Source: Chara braunii
Taxonomy: Eukaryota > Streptophyta > Charophyceae > Charales > Characeae
NCBI GenBank assembly: GCA_003427395.1
Contig: BFEA01000157.1
Span: 980,038-1,008,074, forward strand
Reading direction: 5' to 3'
Length of the DNA: 28,037 nt
In this document: one piece after another, positions 19,004 through 27,919 of the stretch
Layout: each line of letters begins with the position of its first letter
Position numbering within the stretch: position 1 is the first letter of the stretch
Program-made: the position numbers and the translations under genes
Notes under the pieces: generated by a model
Told to the model about the DNA's origin: nothing
The model's database searches: none
What the model saw: only the letters and a program-made list of their open reading frames with translations

Positions 19004-19143
19004 CCAAACCGTGTGGGCCTGGACCTCAAACCGCGTGGGCCTGGGCCCCAAACCACGTGAGGGCCTGGGCCCTGCAAAGCGTGTGAGGCCCGGAAGTCTC
19101 CAAATGTGTGGGCCTACTGGTCCAAAACGCGTGGGACTTACCG
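19004..19143 (-). repeat. CACG-type repeat array upstream of E3 TATA box
   Basis: Five or six diverged copies of CCAAACCGCGTGGGCCTGGG (plus strand), each with a C-N-C-G-T-G or related core (CGTGTG, CGCGTG, CACGTG, GCGTGTG). In element sense the array begins about 28 bp upstream of TATAAATA. Repeated in the right LTR at about 24143-24283. Confidence 0.7.
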
Positions 19144-19499
19144 TGTGGAACCCGCACTTGCCTGGTACTTGCTGACTGGACAGATACAGACAAACCTACG
19201 ACCTTCTAGACTCTACCTATGGACAGACTGTTAGGCCCCTACGTACAAATTGGTAGAGACTTCTAGATGCACCCTAGCTAGTCCTAGTGGTAACACACTA
19301 ACATGTTAAAACGGAGATCTGTGGATCAAATCCTATTGACTAACAAACAATCCTACTAACTAACCTACGGGTTTAGGGACAGGTCACAGGTTCGAATCTC
19401 ACATAGGGTATAGGGTCAAATGTACAGGGTTAGGGCACATGTCAAGGGATCGAGTCTCGGTGTTTGCAAATGTAGTGTCAACTGGGTGAAACCATTTCA

Positions 19500-19511
19500 C
19501 TCCCACTGTCC
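19500..19511 (-). promoter_or_regulatory. E3 polypurine tract
   Basis: GGACAGTGGGAG in element sense, directly before the LTR start TGAAATGG. Plus-strand DNA synthesis would start here. Confidence 0.65.
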
Positions 19512-19559
19512 TAAATTTGAGGTCCTCCGAGAACACTCTAACTCAAGGCAAGACGTTTA

Positions 19560-20528
19560 CCCCTTTCTTGCCCTCTAGTAAGCGTGTAATATGTCGAGAG
19601 CGGTTTCTAACAGCTCTGTTCTAGTAAACCATCTGTCGTCCTCTGGTTCCTGATATGTGAACCTGACTTTGTATTGCTTCTAGGAACAACCTCGCCCTCC
19701 GGTTCTGAACACGTCCTCTTTCACTATGCGATCTGTATCATAGGCACCATCCATATCTGGCGGAATCATTGACCTTCGCGAAGGAAATCTGTCACTGGTT
19801 GTGCACGACAATAGCTTTGATGCATGGAAGACTCGGTACATGTGGAGATGCGCTGGAATCTCTATGGTGTCTGATGGTCCGTCCTCTCCTCCTTTGACTT
19901 CGAGGACAGGCCATGGTCCTCTGTACGTAGGTAAGAGCTTTTGCGAGATGTTATCCTCAGGTGCAAACTCTTTAGACTTGACCCTGACTAAGTCGCCTAC
20001 CTGAAACTGTGAAGGTCGGTGGTGCTTGTTAGCTTGCTCAATCATACGATGCTGGGCCTTCCTGAGGTTCTCAATCACCTTAGCGACTTCTCGCTCATGC
20101 TGCAATGCAAACTCTCGGGTGTCGGGCGATAATCTTTGTATCTGATCCCGGTTCAATCCTTCAAACGGTCTCCTTGGTCTAAAGGACTTATGCAGCTCGT
20201 TGGGAGTCCTACAGGTAGCTAGGTGAACACTATTGTTATACGCGTTGGCTACCTTGGGGAGCATCTCATCCCAGTTCATTTGATCCGGTCTAATATACAT
20301 TCTGAGTAGTTGCTGCACGATCTTACTCATCTGTTCTGTCCGGCCGTTCGTCTCTAGGTGTCCGCTTGATGACATCAACAACTTAGTCCCATAGACTTTC
20401 ATAAGATTCTGCCAATTCTGGCTGGTAAACCGTGTGTCTCTATCACTAACTATGGACAATGGTAGACCATGCTCACTTACCAAGAAATCGAAAAACTTTT
20501 CTATAACTAAATCGGGACATGCCTCTAA
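19560..20528 (-). pseudogene. E3 integrase (D2, E, C-terminal domain, tail)
   Basis: The frame starts near 20528 (TLALEACPDLVIEKFFDFL) and continues through IVSDRD and NGRTEQ; D to E spacing is exactly D-X35-E. Then YRGPWPVLEVKGGEDGP (GPY/F-type) and HMYRVFHASKL. A TAG at 19680-19682 interrupts it; the same frame resumes with KQYKVRFTYQEPEDDRWFTR, TELLETALDI and a stop after HAY. A frameshift near 20528 separates it from the first catalytic Asp. Confidence 0.9.
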
Positions 20529-20974
20529 GGCAAGGGTACGAAAACTGCATACTTACTAAATCGATCTAATATGACCATAACTTGACTTTTGCCATGCCTA
20601 CTTCTGACCCCATTATCCATAAAGTCGATGGAAACTGACTCTCCGGGTCCTGATGGGATAGGCAAGGGTCTGAGAAGACCTAATGGTGCTCTAGTCGTCG
20701 TCTTATTGTGCTGGCAAACTTTGCAGCTGGGCACATATTCTATGCAGTCCGCTTTCATGCCTGGCCACGTGTAGGACATCATCAAGTTAGCTAAAGTCTT
20801 TTGCCATCCGAAGTGCCCCTCCGTATCTTTGCATTCCCCTAAGATCAAACTACGGATCTCTTCACTGTTGGGGACACACAGTCTGTCAGCGACATTGGTC
20901 TTCTCAAGCAATAGCCCGTTCGTGGTTCGATAGTGCGGCTCACTATTTGGAGCTTCCCTTACTCTCTTCAACAA
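20525..20974 (-). pseudogene. E3 integrase N-terminal zinc region and first catalytic Asp
   Basis: GECKDTEGHFGW and SCKVCQHNK form the HHCC zinc-binding region, but the first His is Lys (ECKD). GESVSIDFMDNG holds catalytic D1, and VMVILDRFSKYAVFVPLP follows. It begins after a TAG at 20981-20983 and ends at a frameshift-created TAG at 20525. Confidence 0.88.
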
Positions 20975-20980
20975 CTCACT

Positions 20981-21259
20981 CTAAATCGGGCCTTGTGCAT
21001 ATGCATCTCTGATCTTCTGCTGCAGATCGGCCCCTATATCTAGATAGTGCACTATCGCGCCGAAGTAATCAGCTATCCTACTCAGGGCATCGGCTACCAC
21101 ATTGTACTTCCCTTTAACGGGCTTCAACTCGAAGTCAAACTGGTCTATCTCAGCAGCCCATTTAGTCAACTCGGGCGTCATCTTGGCTTGGGTCTTTAAC
21201 CATCTAAGAGTCTCATGATCTGAATACACCTTGAAGTGCCTCCCAAGCTGGTAGTGCTT
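20981..21259 (-). pseudogene. E3 RNase H C-terminal part
   Basis: KVYSDHETLRWLKTQ contains an RNase H catalytic Asp. The conserved end FELKPVKGKYNVVADALSR follows. Bounded on both sides by TAG at positions where the family has Trp (DH-W-KHY at 21260-21262 and PI-W at 20981-20983). Confidence 0.87.
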
Positions 21260-21745
21260 CTAGTGGTCTAAGGCTTGCCTGAGAGCGTAGAGTTCTCTCT
21301 CGTATGTCAATGCTGCAACTTTCTTTGAGGGCAGCCTGGCTGACATGAACTCCACGGGTCTATAACCATTGCCGTCATCTTGCTGCAAGACGGCGCCTAT
21401 GTCGTACTCACTCACATCTGTAGTGACAACAAATGGCAGCGACGGATCCACAACTTTGAGGACAAGGTACTCTATTAAGGCCTTCTTCAATTTCTTGAAA
21501 GCCGGCGTGCAATCCTGGTCCCACTTCCAAATTGCTTCTTTCTTCGGTAGTCTACGAAGGGGAGCAACGATCGTAGAGAAGTTCCTCACGAACTTTCGGT
21601 AGGAGTTAGCCAATCCTAGGAATGATCGTAACTCAGTCAACGTTCGAGGAGTTGGCCAGTCTCTAATCGATGCAATCTTGTTGTCCTCTGGTTGAATGCT
21701 ATCTCTGTCTAATACGTGGCCCAAGTAAAGGATCTCGGTCTTGGC
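21260..21745 (-). pseudogene. E3 RT thumb/connection and RNase H start
   Basis: ASIRDWPTPRTLTELRSFLG, LANSYRKFVRNFSTIVAPLR and TTDVSEYDIGAVLQQDDGNG, then ALTYERELYALRQALDH and a TAG. Continuous in frame with the RT palm apart from the TGA at 21746-21748. The RNase H acidic residues D and E are both present. Confidence 0.88.
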
Positions 21746-22320
21746 TCACTCACACTTCTTTGTGTGGACCTTAAAGTTAGATTCTCTGAACTTTTCTAGA
21801 ATCTGCCTCAGATGGCCCTCATGCTCCTCACGGGTCTTGTTGAACACCAAGATGTCGTCTAAATATACAACGACGAACCTATCTAAACACGACCTTAATA
21901 AGTCATTCATGCAGCGCTGAAAAGTGGCCGCTGCGTTAGTAAGTCCAAAGGGCATCACTATGAATTTGTAATGCCCATATCTAGTTTTGAACGCCGTCTT
22001 GTACTGATCGTCAGGATGGACCTCTATCTGATGGTACCCTGACTTTAAGTCTATCTTCGAGAAGTACTTGCATCCCCACACTCGATCTAACAAGTCATCT
22101 ATACGGGGCATCGACTCTGCATTCTTAAAGGTGATGGCGTTCAGTCCCTTGTAGTCTTTACACATACGCAACTCTCCCTCTTTTTTTGGGACAAACAAAA
22201 CAGGTATGCCGAAAGGCGGCGAGCTAGGCCTTATCCATCCCTTCTCTAGGAGTTCGTCTAACTGCCTGCGAAGCTCCTCTAGCTCTTTGGGAGACATCCA
22301 GTAGACTGGTCCTTTGCCTT
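21746..22320 (-). pseudogene. E3 reverse transcriptase fingers and palm (YLDD)
   Basis: 183 open codons from MSPKELEELRRQL with all early RT blocks in order: FGIPVLFVPKKEGELRMCKD, KIDLKSGYHQI (first catalytic Asp, residue 83), VMPFGLTNAAATFQR and VVYLDDILVF (YLDD at 21854-21865). It ends in KKCE-TGA where the family has KKCEW. This is the best-preserved RT in the window. The first Met is internal to the polyprotein; a frameshift near 22325 separates it from the linker. Confidence 0.92.
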
Positions 22321-22448
22321 CTACTGCCAGGCTCTATCTTGATGCGGTGCTGGATCGGTCTTGGCACTACACCTGAAGGTGCTTCAAACAAATCTTTGTA
22401 CTCTTCCAGCAGACTGGCAATAGTAGGATGGATCTTCTCTTCCTCCAT
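22224..22448 (-). pseudogene. E3 pre-RT linker
   Basis: EEEKIHPTIASLLEEYKDLF then EAPSGVVPRPIQHRIKIEPG, the stretch normally between protease and RT. It then runs out of frame over the start of RT. Upstream there is no protease active site and no zinc knuckle. Confidence 0.8.
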
Positions 22449-22614
22449 CTGCTTCTTCTTCGCCCCCTGTTCCTCTCGCAGGGCTACATCTTCGCCCGCT
22501 TAATCAGTTCCCTCTTCTCCATCTTCTCCTTTCTTTCTTTCAGAAGGTGGCAACTTTCTCTTCCTGCTCTCTACTATAGGGGGTGGTACTAACTTCAGAC
22601 CTGGTGGTCACCAT
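22449..22614 (-). pseudogene. E3 gag N-terminus remnant
   Basis: ATG at 22612-22614 in good context (TTCACCATGG) opens MVTTRSEVSTTPYSREQEEK then VATF and a TGA at 22540-22542. It lies about 1.02 kb from the PBS, where gag should begin. A Lys/Glu-rich run follows out of frame and fuses into the pre-RT linker, so capsid, zinc knuckle and protease were deleted. Gag identity is inferred from position and composition. Confidence 0.6.
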
Positions 22615-23469
22615 GGTGAAAGTGCACAATCAGAGACGATTCCGCTCCTCAACACGTAGACCTACCAGGTTGGACTCACATCTAAAGCACTTAGAAGAAC
22701 TAACTGTATACTACTCATGTCTACTCTAAGGCCGTCACTACAGGACTCACTGGCTGATCAGGAGGCATTTAAGGAGATCCCCCATAACTCCTCAAGAATT
22801 CTTTAACGTCGCAGACAGGACGACGCTATCAGGCGAGTCCTCTCAAGACTTAAACAGCTGGACGCACAGCCCACAGCTCGGAGTTCGGGCCTACCACGCC
22901 ACAATGAGCAGCCCGCCGGTCAGTTTTAGTCCTTGGGGGTCTTGTCCCCGGGACGTGTCAGCCGTCAGACGCGGCCTTTAGACTTACTTAAGTCCCGTGT
23001 GGGTTTGGGCTTGCAGCTCTACGACCACATCCACAGTCCTATCGACCTGGACAGAAGTGACAGGGAGATATGACTAACTCTGACAGACCTGATGTCAGCA
23101 AGTACCAAGGTGAGGGTGCACATCCACAGGGTAAGGGCTAGGCCAAGGCTTGGAGAGGTAGTATTGCTAGTCTTCTTGCTCCAGTTCGTTCAACGCTCTG
23201 GTCAACGTTCCGGTCAATCTTGGTCATTGTTGGTCAGCCTCTGGTCAACGCTGGTCAACCCCCTGGGTCAACCCTCTGACCTCCTGGCTATGGTGGTTAA
23301 CCTTCTCCTTCGTCGCCCTCTTCTTCTTCCTTCACCTTGGCTATGGCTGCTTCACCTCCCTCTTCATCATCTTCCTTCTTCTTTCCCTCTGCGTCAATTC
23401 TTCCTCTTCTCTCGTTGGTCGTCTTCTTCTCCGAGCTTGGCAGCTATGGCGGCGGTCCGCTGTGTCCTC

Positions 23470-23566
<97 letters not shown>

Positions 23567-23634
23567 CACTCCTCGACTATGGCGGCTTTCTCCTTCCTCA
23601 CTGGCTGCAGCTCCGACGTGGACAACGGGTACCA
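22615..23634 (-). other. E3 leader between PBS and gag
   Basis: About 1.02 kb with no convincing coding. Contains a cluster of GGTCAA (TTGACC in element sense, W-box core) at about 23200-23272, CTATGGC-type short repeats at about 23286-23590 that also occur in the right LTR, and the (CT)n tract. Length is close to the E1 and EA leaders. Confidence 0.65.
23473..23562. repeat. (CT)n microsatellite in E3 leader
   Basis: An uninterrupted CT run of about 90 bp, read as (GA)n in element sense. It generates spurious Ser-Leu or Arg-Glu open frames. Confidence 0.97.
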
Positions 23635-23646
23635 GCTCCGATACCA
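23635..23646 (-). promoter_or_regulatory. E3 primer-binding site (initiator Met-tRNA type)
   Basis: TGGTATCGGAGC on the minus strand, one base from the right LTR. Identical over 12 nt to the E1 site although the LTRs are unrelated, so the base that differs from the usual plant TGGTATCAGAGC may reflect the host tRNA. Confidence 0.85.
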
Positions 23647-23647
23647 G

Positions 23648-24639
23648 TGAAATCAGACTGCACTAAAGTTGCTTGCAACATGCATACATGGACAGAGTGA
23701 TGGCAAACCAACTTCTCCAACTCAGAATCAACAATGAACTTGCACTTAAAACTCAGTTCAAGTCAAGTGTACAACTTGCGGCTATGGCCGTCGAACACTG
23801 TCTTCACCACCAGCCTCACTCTCCCTCGTGTACACATGTACGAGGATCTACCCTGAATGTCCACGCTACATAGACACACACACTCTATACACTCTGTCTG
23901 TGACAACAGCTGGGCGGCTATGGCCGCCGTCGTCTTCCTCCTCCTAGCTATGGCCGCCGTCGTTTTTCGCCTGGCCAGCTACGGCCGCTGTCTTCCTCAC
24001 TGCCCACTTCAGCTCCGGGCACCTGCAGACCTCCATGCACAAGGCACCAAGGCAGCGCTTCTGCATGGCTCACAGGCGAATGAATGAATGGCTGAACGCT
24101 GCCTCTGTATTTATACTGCTCCGGAGGTGGCCTGGCCTGGCTCCAAACCGTGTGGGCCTGGGCCCCAAACCGCGTGGGCCTGGGCCCCAAACCACGTGAG
24201 GGCCTGGGCCCTGCAAACCGTGTGAGGCCGGGAAATCTCCAGGCGCGTGGGCCTACTGGCCCAAAACGCGTGGGACTTACCGCGCGTGGAACCCCCACTT
24301 GCCTGGAACTTGCTGACTGGACAGATACAGACAGCCCTACGCCCTTCTAGACTCTACCTACGGACAGACTGTTAGGCCCCTACGTACAGACTGTTAGAGA
24401 CTTCTAGATGCGCCCTAGCTAGTCCTAGTGGTAGCACACTAATCTGTTAAAACGGAGATCTGTGGATCAAGTCTTATTGACTAACAAACAGTCCTACTAA
24501 CTAACCTACGGGTTTAGGGACAGGTCACAGGTCCGAATCTCACACAGGGTATAGGGTCAATGCACAGGGTTAGGGCACAGGTCAAGGGATCGAGTCTCAG
24601 TGTCTGCAAATGTCGTGTCAACTGGGTGAAACCGTTTCA
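23648..24639 (-). repeat. E3 right LTR (5' LTR in element sense)
   Basis: TGAAATCAGACTGCACT... to ...GGGTGAAACCGTTTCA. Relative to the left copy it has an extra GCTATGGCCGCCGTCGT-type unit near 23945-23970. TATAAATA is at 24108-24115 and the CACG-type array at about 24143-24283. Confidence 0.93.
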
Positions 24640-24644
24640 CGTGT
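24640..24644. repeat. E3 target-site duplication, right copy (CGTGT)
   Basis: Follows the CA end of the right LTR; matches TGTGT at 18536-18540 at four of five bases. Confidence 0.65.
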
Positions 24645-25068
24645 GCTTGTTCTAATTTACGTAGGCACTGTCGTCAACCAAGTGTTGAGGTTCTCATCTT
24701 TCTTATTGGCAGTAAATGGCTCTGGCTGTGCGATCGCCGTCTTTGGAACCTAACTAGCCTGCGCTGCAGGTTGCGGAGGCTGAGGCTGAAGCTACCTGAG
24801 CCTGTACGCTACTACCTGCTGACTGTCCGCCAGCTGGACTCATGCCATACAGAGGTGTGAAGGGACCCTGTACTGGTGCCAAAACCAGTGCCGAACCCTG
24901 TTGTGCGACAACTGCAGGCTGCCAAATGGGCCTGGCTACCGTCGGTGTCAGAGAAGAGGGAACTGGTTTCCCCTGCTGCCTGAGCGCAGCCAGTATCTGG
25001 TGCTTGCCAGAAAGGAGAGCATCGATCTTGCTTTCCTGCACAGGTAGAGACTCATATATGCCTAGCAC
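24640..25068 (-). pseudogene. EA gag, middle part up to E3 insertion
   Basis: ESKIDALLSGKHQILAALRQ then a Gln/Pro/Ala/Ser-rich stretch, a break near 24754, and VPKTAIAQPEPFTANKKDEN then LNTWLTTVPT. The last block is homologous to EB gag (VPKTAIASPKPFSGDKKGED, LDTWL). In EB the sequence continues into VYVKCKLTLPHEE and AASYLEG; here it is cut by E3 and resumes at 18540 with MDASYLKG. Confidence 0.82.
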
Positions 25069-25242
25069 GCATGCCCAAAGGTCTTTTTTTCATTCAGTGA
25101 GTCCCGCCTTATCCAATCCCTCTAACCTCTTCTTGTCTGCTTCTCTACTTGCTAGTCTGGCTTTACGTTGTCTAGCTCTATTTGCTCTGTCCACTGCATC
25201 GTGTAGTGCAGTTTGTAACTGAACTTGGAGGGAATCTGCCTC

Positions 25243-25593
25243 CTATATGTGGAGATCTTCCAGCATGAGTTGCACAGGCTGGGTGGGCTGCGAGCCAGCC
25301 ATCTGGCTTGAAGCTGCAGTCTCACTAGCGCTCATCTGAAGATACTGCATCTGCTGAGTCTGCGTGGCCATTGCTGCTGCGGTTGCTAAAGCGTGCGCCG
25401 CTGCAGAAGTGACTGCTATAGCCCTCTCCGCTGCCGTACGAGCCCTCTGCAATAGCTGTCCCTCACCCTGCCTCCTCAGTTCCCGTTCATCTCCCGGTCC
25501 GAACGACAGGAAGTTGATTGGTCTACTAAGTGATGTCCTACGTGTCAGCCTCCTTCCAGCTCTATCCTCTTCCTCACTGCAACCCCCACTCAT
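25243..25593 (-). pseudogene. EA gag N-terminal region
   Basis: Starts MSGGCSEEEDRAGRRLTRRT; contains ERELRRQGEGQLLQRARTAA then an Ala-rich helix (AAAHALATAAAMATQ). It lies about 1.08 kb from the EA PBS. No known domain; assigned to gag by position. Coding between 25069 and 25242 is in a different frame. Confidence 0.6.
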
Positions 25594-26677
25594 CAGCTAC
25601 AGCAGAACACTTTCTGCACTAGTGTCTTCGCTGGAACCTACCACAGCATAGTGTCTGACCGATTTTTAAAATAAATAAAATAAAATAATATCTGGTCCGG
25701 CATATGCAGAATGCTGTCAGGCCTTGAAAACAGGTATGTACAAACTCAAACAAACAATCCTACCTCTACTTTGATTCGTTTAGAACAGCTGTTTACAAGT
25801 CTGTCAGATGTCAGCATAAAATCATTTGCATAGATGTATGCTGAATGGAAAATATACATATGGAACGCACCATCCCTCTGAATCCTACTTGATTGTCTTT
25901 GTCACCAATGACCCCCTGAAAGCATCTGTTCAGCACAGTGTCTAAACATGTGCTTACGGCCCGCCAGTGTGCCCCAGGTGAGTAATGGTTGGCCAGCCCC
26001 ATCTGCACTTTCTTTATCCTTGCAGGCAGTGCTTGTTGATTGTCTTAGCAGAGTATCTTTAGCGACGGTCCGATGCACGTCGATCCCCCATAGGGCTGAC
26101 CTTCCCAAAACTACCTCTGTTGCACAGCAAGAGCATAAAAGGACAAAGCTCCAATGCATGCATGCACTACTCCCATGGGTTGACTTTTGCCTTGACCCAT
26201 GCTCCGTCCAGAGCCCTTCACAAAGCACCGCCATCTCCCACCAGCATGCTCCCCAGGAAGAATGTTGTCTCTCAAGGTTGAACATTCAGAACCCCTGAAC
26301 CAAGAGAGGACTCTCAAGCAAGGACATTTCCTCACGGTAAGAAGCATTAGAGAAAGTAGATAAGGTTAGGAACAACATACCTCATTAGCTGCCCCCAACC
26401 ACAGATTTCTCACCAGTTGAGCTATCGTGCATTTCGATGACCGGTCATAGCATTGGCATCACCCACAATACAGTGCACTGCCGTCTTTGAATAAATGCCA
26501 GGTGAGTGTGCTCTCATCACACAGCGTATACCCAATGTATGTCACCCAAAGTCTTCCTGGCGACACCCTCTCTACCCAGTGTCCGCCAATCACCAAAATA
26601 CCAGCGCCGAAGTATCTCCACTATGCCAGTGTACCAAATAACCAAGGCACCAGGGCCGATGGAGCGGTATACAAGCC
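25594..26677 (-). other. EA leader between PBS and gag
   Basis: About 1.08 kb, no coding motif recognised. AT-rich AAAATAAATAAAATAAAATA run at about 25669-25688. Short open frames at 25902-26298 on both strands have no family signature. Confidence 0.5.
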
Positions 26678-26690
26678 AGCACTGATACCA
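26678..26690 (-). promoter_or_regulatory. EA primer-binding site
   Basis: TGGTATCAGTGCT on the minus strand, three bases from the LTR start at 26694. It has the TGGTATCA of the usual plant Met-tRNA site but diverges after nine bases, unlike E1 and E3. Confidence 0.7.
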
Positions 26691-26693
26691 AAT

Positions 26694-26910
26694 TGCAAGG
26701 AAAATGAGCGAGAGTGAAGTGACAGAAAACCAAATTGCATCATCACATTGAAAGCCAGATAGTTGTGTGCTGAAGAGAAAGCAGAATGCACCAAGTTACA
26801 CACCAAATAAGAGCAAAGCAATGAAGTCAATTGTCAATGTCAGCCCCCATCTCGCCTCCACCAACATTGCAATGTCGGTCTTCTATATGGCGCTCGTCGC
26901 CCAGACTACG
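26694..26910 (-). repeat. EA right LTR, truncated (5' LTR in element sense)
   Basis: Matches the start of the EA left LTR: TGCAAGGA(A/C)ATGAGCGA, CATCACATTGAAAGCCAGAT and GCAGAATGCACCAAGTTACA. Similarity fades after GGCGCTCGTCGCCCAGACTA at about 26908. The rest, including the CCTCGCA end, is not found in the window, so the LTR was cut by deletion or recombination. Confidence 0.75.
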
Positions 26911-27190
26911 AACTCACAAGTACGCCCTTGCATGTTGCTCTTCACTCAGTTTTGTTTTCTCTTTTTTTTTCAAACTTCCCCCGTTCCCCCAGCCAAGAAC
27001 TCGTCTACCGGAAACTCTTTCTCATCTGGGGTCATTAATCCAATTCCTTTTCTGCTAGCAGTTTACAAATGCATTCAATTCAATAAATACTAAATAGCTT
27101 ACACTGTACACACTAGTACACAGTCTTTCACAAGGACATAGTCTCCTACAAATTTCCCTCACAACATCGAACTGGTGACATTCTGCTGGG
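26911..27190. other. Unassigned sequence right of EA
   Basis: Contains a T-rich run (CTCTTTTTTTTTC) near 26960 and no recognised gene or RNA. Confidence 0.4.
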
Positions 27191-27890
27191 AAAGTGCCTG
27201 AGGTATACTTTACCTTACCCCAGCATGGGCCACTCCATTGCTGGTGTCCTGAACCAAACACATCCCACGGCCACCATACGGTTTCCAACACACGATGGTT
27301 ACTGCGTTGTCACTATGAGGATGTAGGCACACCGGAATTCCAAGTGAAGCTTGTTATGAAATACTTCAGCCCACCAGCATGGCTCATAGAACACAGATTC
27401 CATTCGATGGATGAAATTCGTCACCCTGCTTAGGAGGCGACGACTTGACCAGTANTCGATGGATGAAATTCGTCACCCTGCTTAGGAGGCGACGACTTGA
27501 CCAGTAGGCTGAGTGGGTTGGGGTTAAAGTGAAGTCAATTTTGCCCTGCACCCAGCATGGATCACTCCCTGACCCCGTGTACACAGCCAGACACACACAT
27601 CCCAAGGCCAGCAAGCAGCTGCCAGCTCACGATGGTTTCTACATTGCCTACTACGAATTCCACTTGAGGAATCTAATTTCTCACCCTCTGCTTGGGAATT
27701 GGGCACACGATGGTTATTGCATTCGGTTAGGGAATACTTCACCCCACCCCAGCATGGATGACTCGATGACCTAGGTTACCTAACCACTCACACACATCCC
27801 ACAGTCACCGATTCGCTGCTGACACATGATGGTTACTGAGTCCATCGCTATGAGGATGTAATCACACCTAGCCTACTTGGCTCACCCGCC
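27191..27890. repeat. Diverged tandem repeat
   Basis: Recurring word order CCCAGCATGG...CACATCCCA...GATGGTTACTG...ATGAGGATGTA: CCCAGCATGG at about 27219, 27551 and 27749, with a related CACCAGCATGG at 27373; CACACGATGGTTA-type at 27289, 27627, 27706 and 27825; TATGAGGATGTA at 27315 and 27849. Units are roughly 80-330 bp apart and rearranged. Includes an assembly duplicate around 27455. Confidence 0.7.
27404..27506. other. Duplicated contig ends across a single N
   Basis: 27404-27454 and 27456-27506 are the same 51 bases, separated by one N at 27455. This is the pattern of overlapping contig ends joined without merging, as at 9085-9181. Confidence 0.88.
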
Positions 27891-27919
27891 CGTGCACCCC
27901 AGGCAAGTTGCCCAGGGGG

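Larger units (their letters stand above)
18541..19499 (-). repeat. E3 left LTR (3' LTR in element sense)
   Basis: TGAAATCAGACTGCACT... to ...GGGTGAAACCATTTCA. Colinear with 23648-24639 with scattered substitutions and short indels. Has TATAAATA on the minus strand at 18969-18976 and a short-unit repeat array at 19004-19143. Confidence 0.93.
18541..24639 (-). mobile_element. E3: Ty3/gypsy element nested in EA gag, lacking most gag and all protease
   Basis: LTRs at 18541-19499 and 23648-24639, PBS 23635-23646, polypurine tract 19500-19511. The internal minus-strand region encodes a gag N-terminus, pre-RT linker, RT, RNase H, integrase and tail. It has fewer breaks than E1 but still several stops and frameshifts. 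EA gag sequence is found on both outer sides, proving nested insertion and that E3 is younger than EA. Confidence 0.93.
13290..26910 (-). mobile_element. EA: outer Ty3/gypsy element, interrupted by EB and E3
   Basis: Left LTR 13290-14287 and a right LTR piece at 26694-26910 start with matching sequence (TGCAAGGAA(C/A)ATGAGCGA, then GACAGAAAACCAAATTGC). Between them on the minus strand lie PBS (26678-26690), leader, gag (25593-24640, continued 18540-17707), protease, pre-RT linker, and finally an integrase tail (14288-14518). RT, RNase H and most of integrase are missing or replaced by EB. Pairing of these two LTRs is inferred from similarity being higher than to the EB LTR. Confidence 0.72.

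Noticed and set aside
1984-21748. Alternative genetic code reading TAG/TGA as Trp
   Set aside because: Both stop types appear together with frameshifts and active-site losses in repeats; decay explains them better.
23341-23666. Serine/leucine- or arginine/glutamate-repeat proteins
   Set aside because: They are translations of the (CT)n tract in different frames and lie in the untranslated leader of E3.
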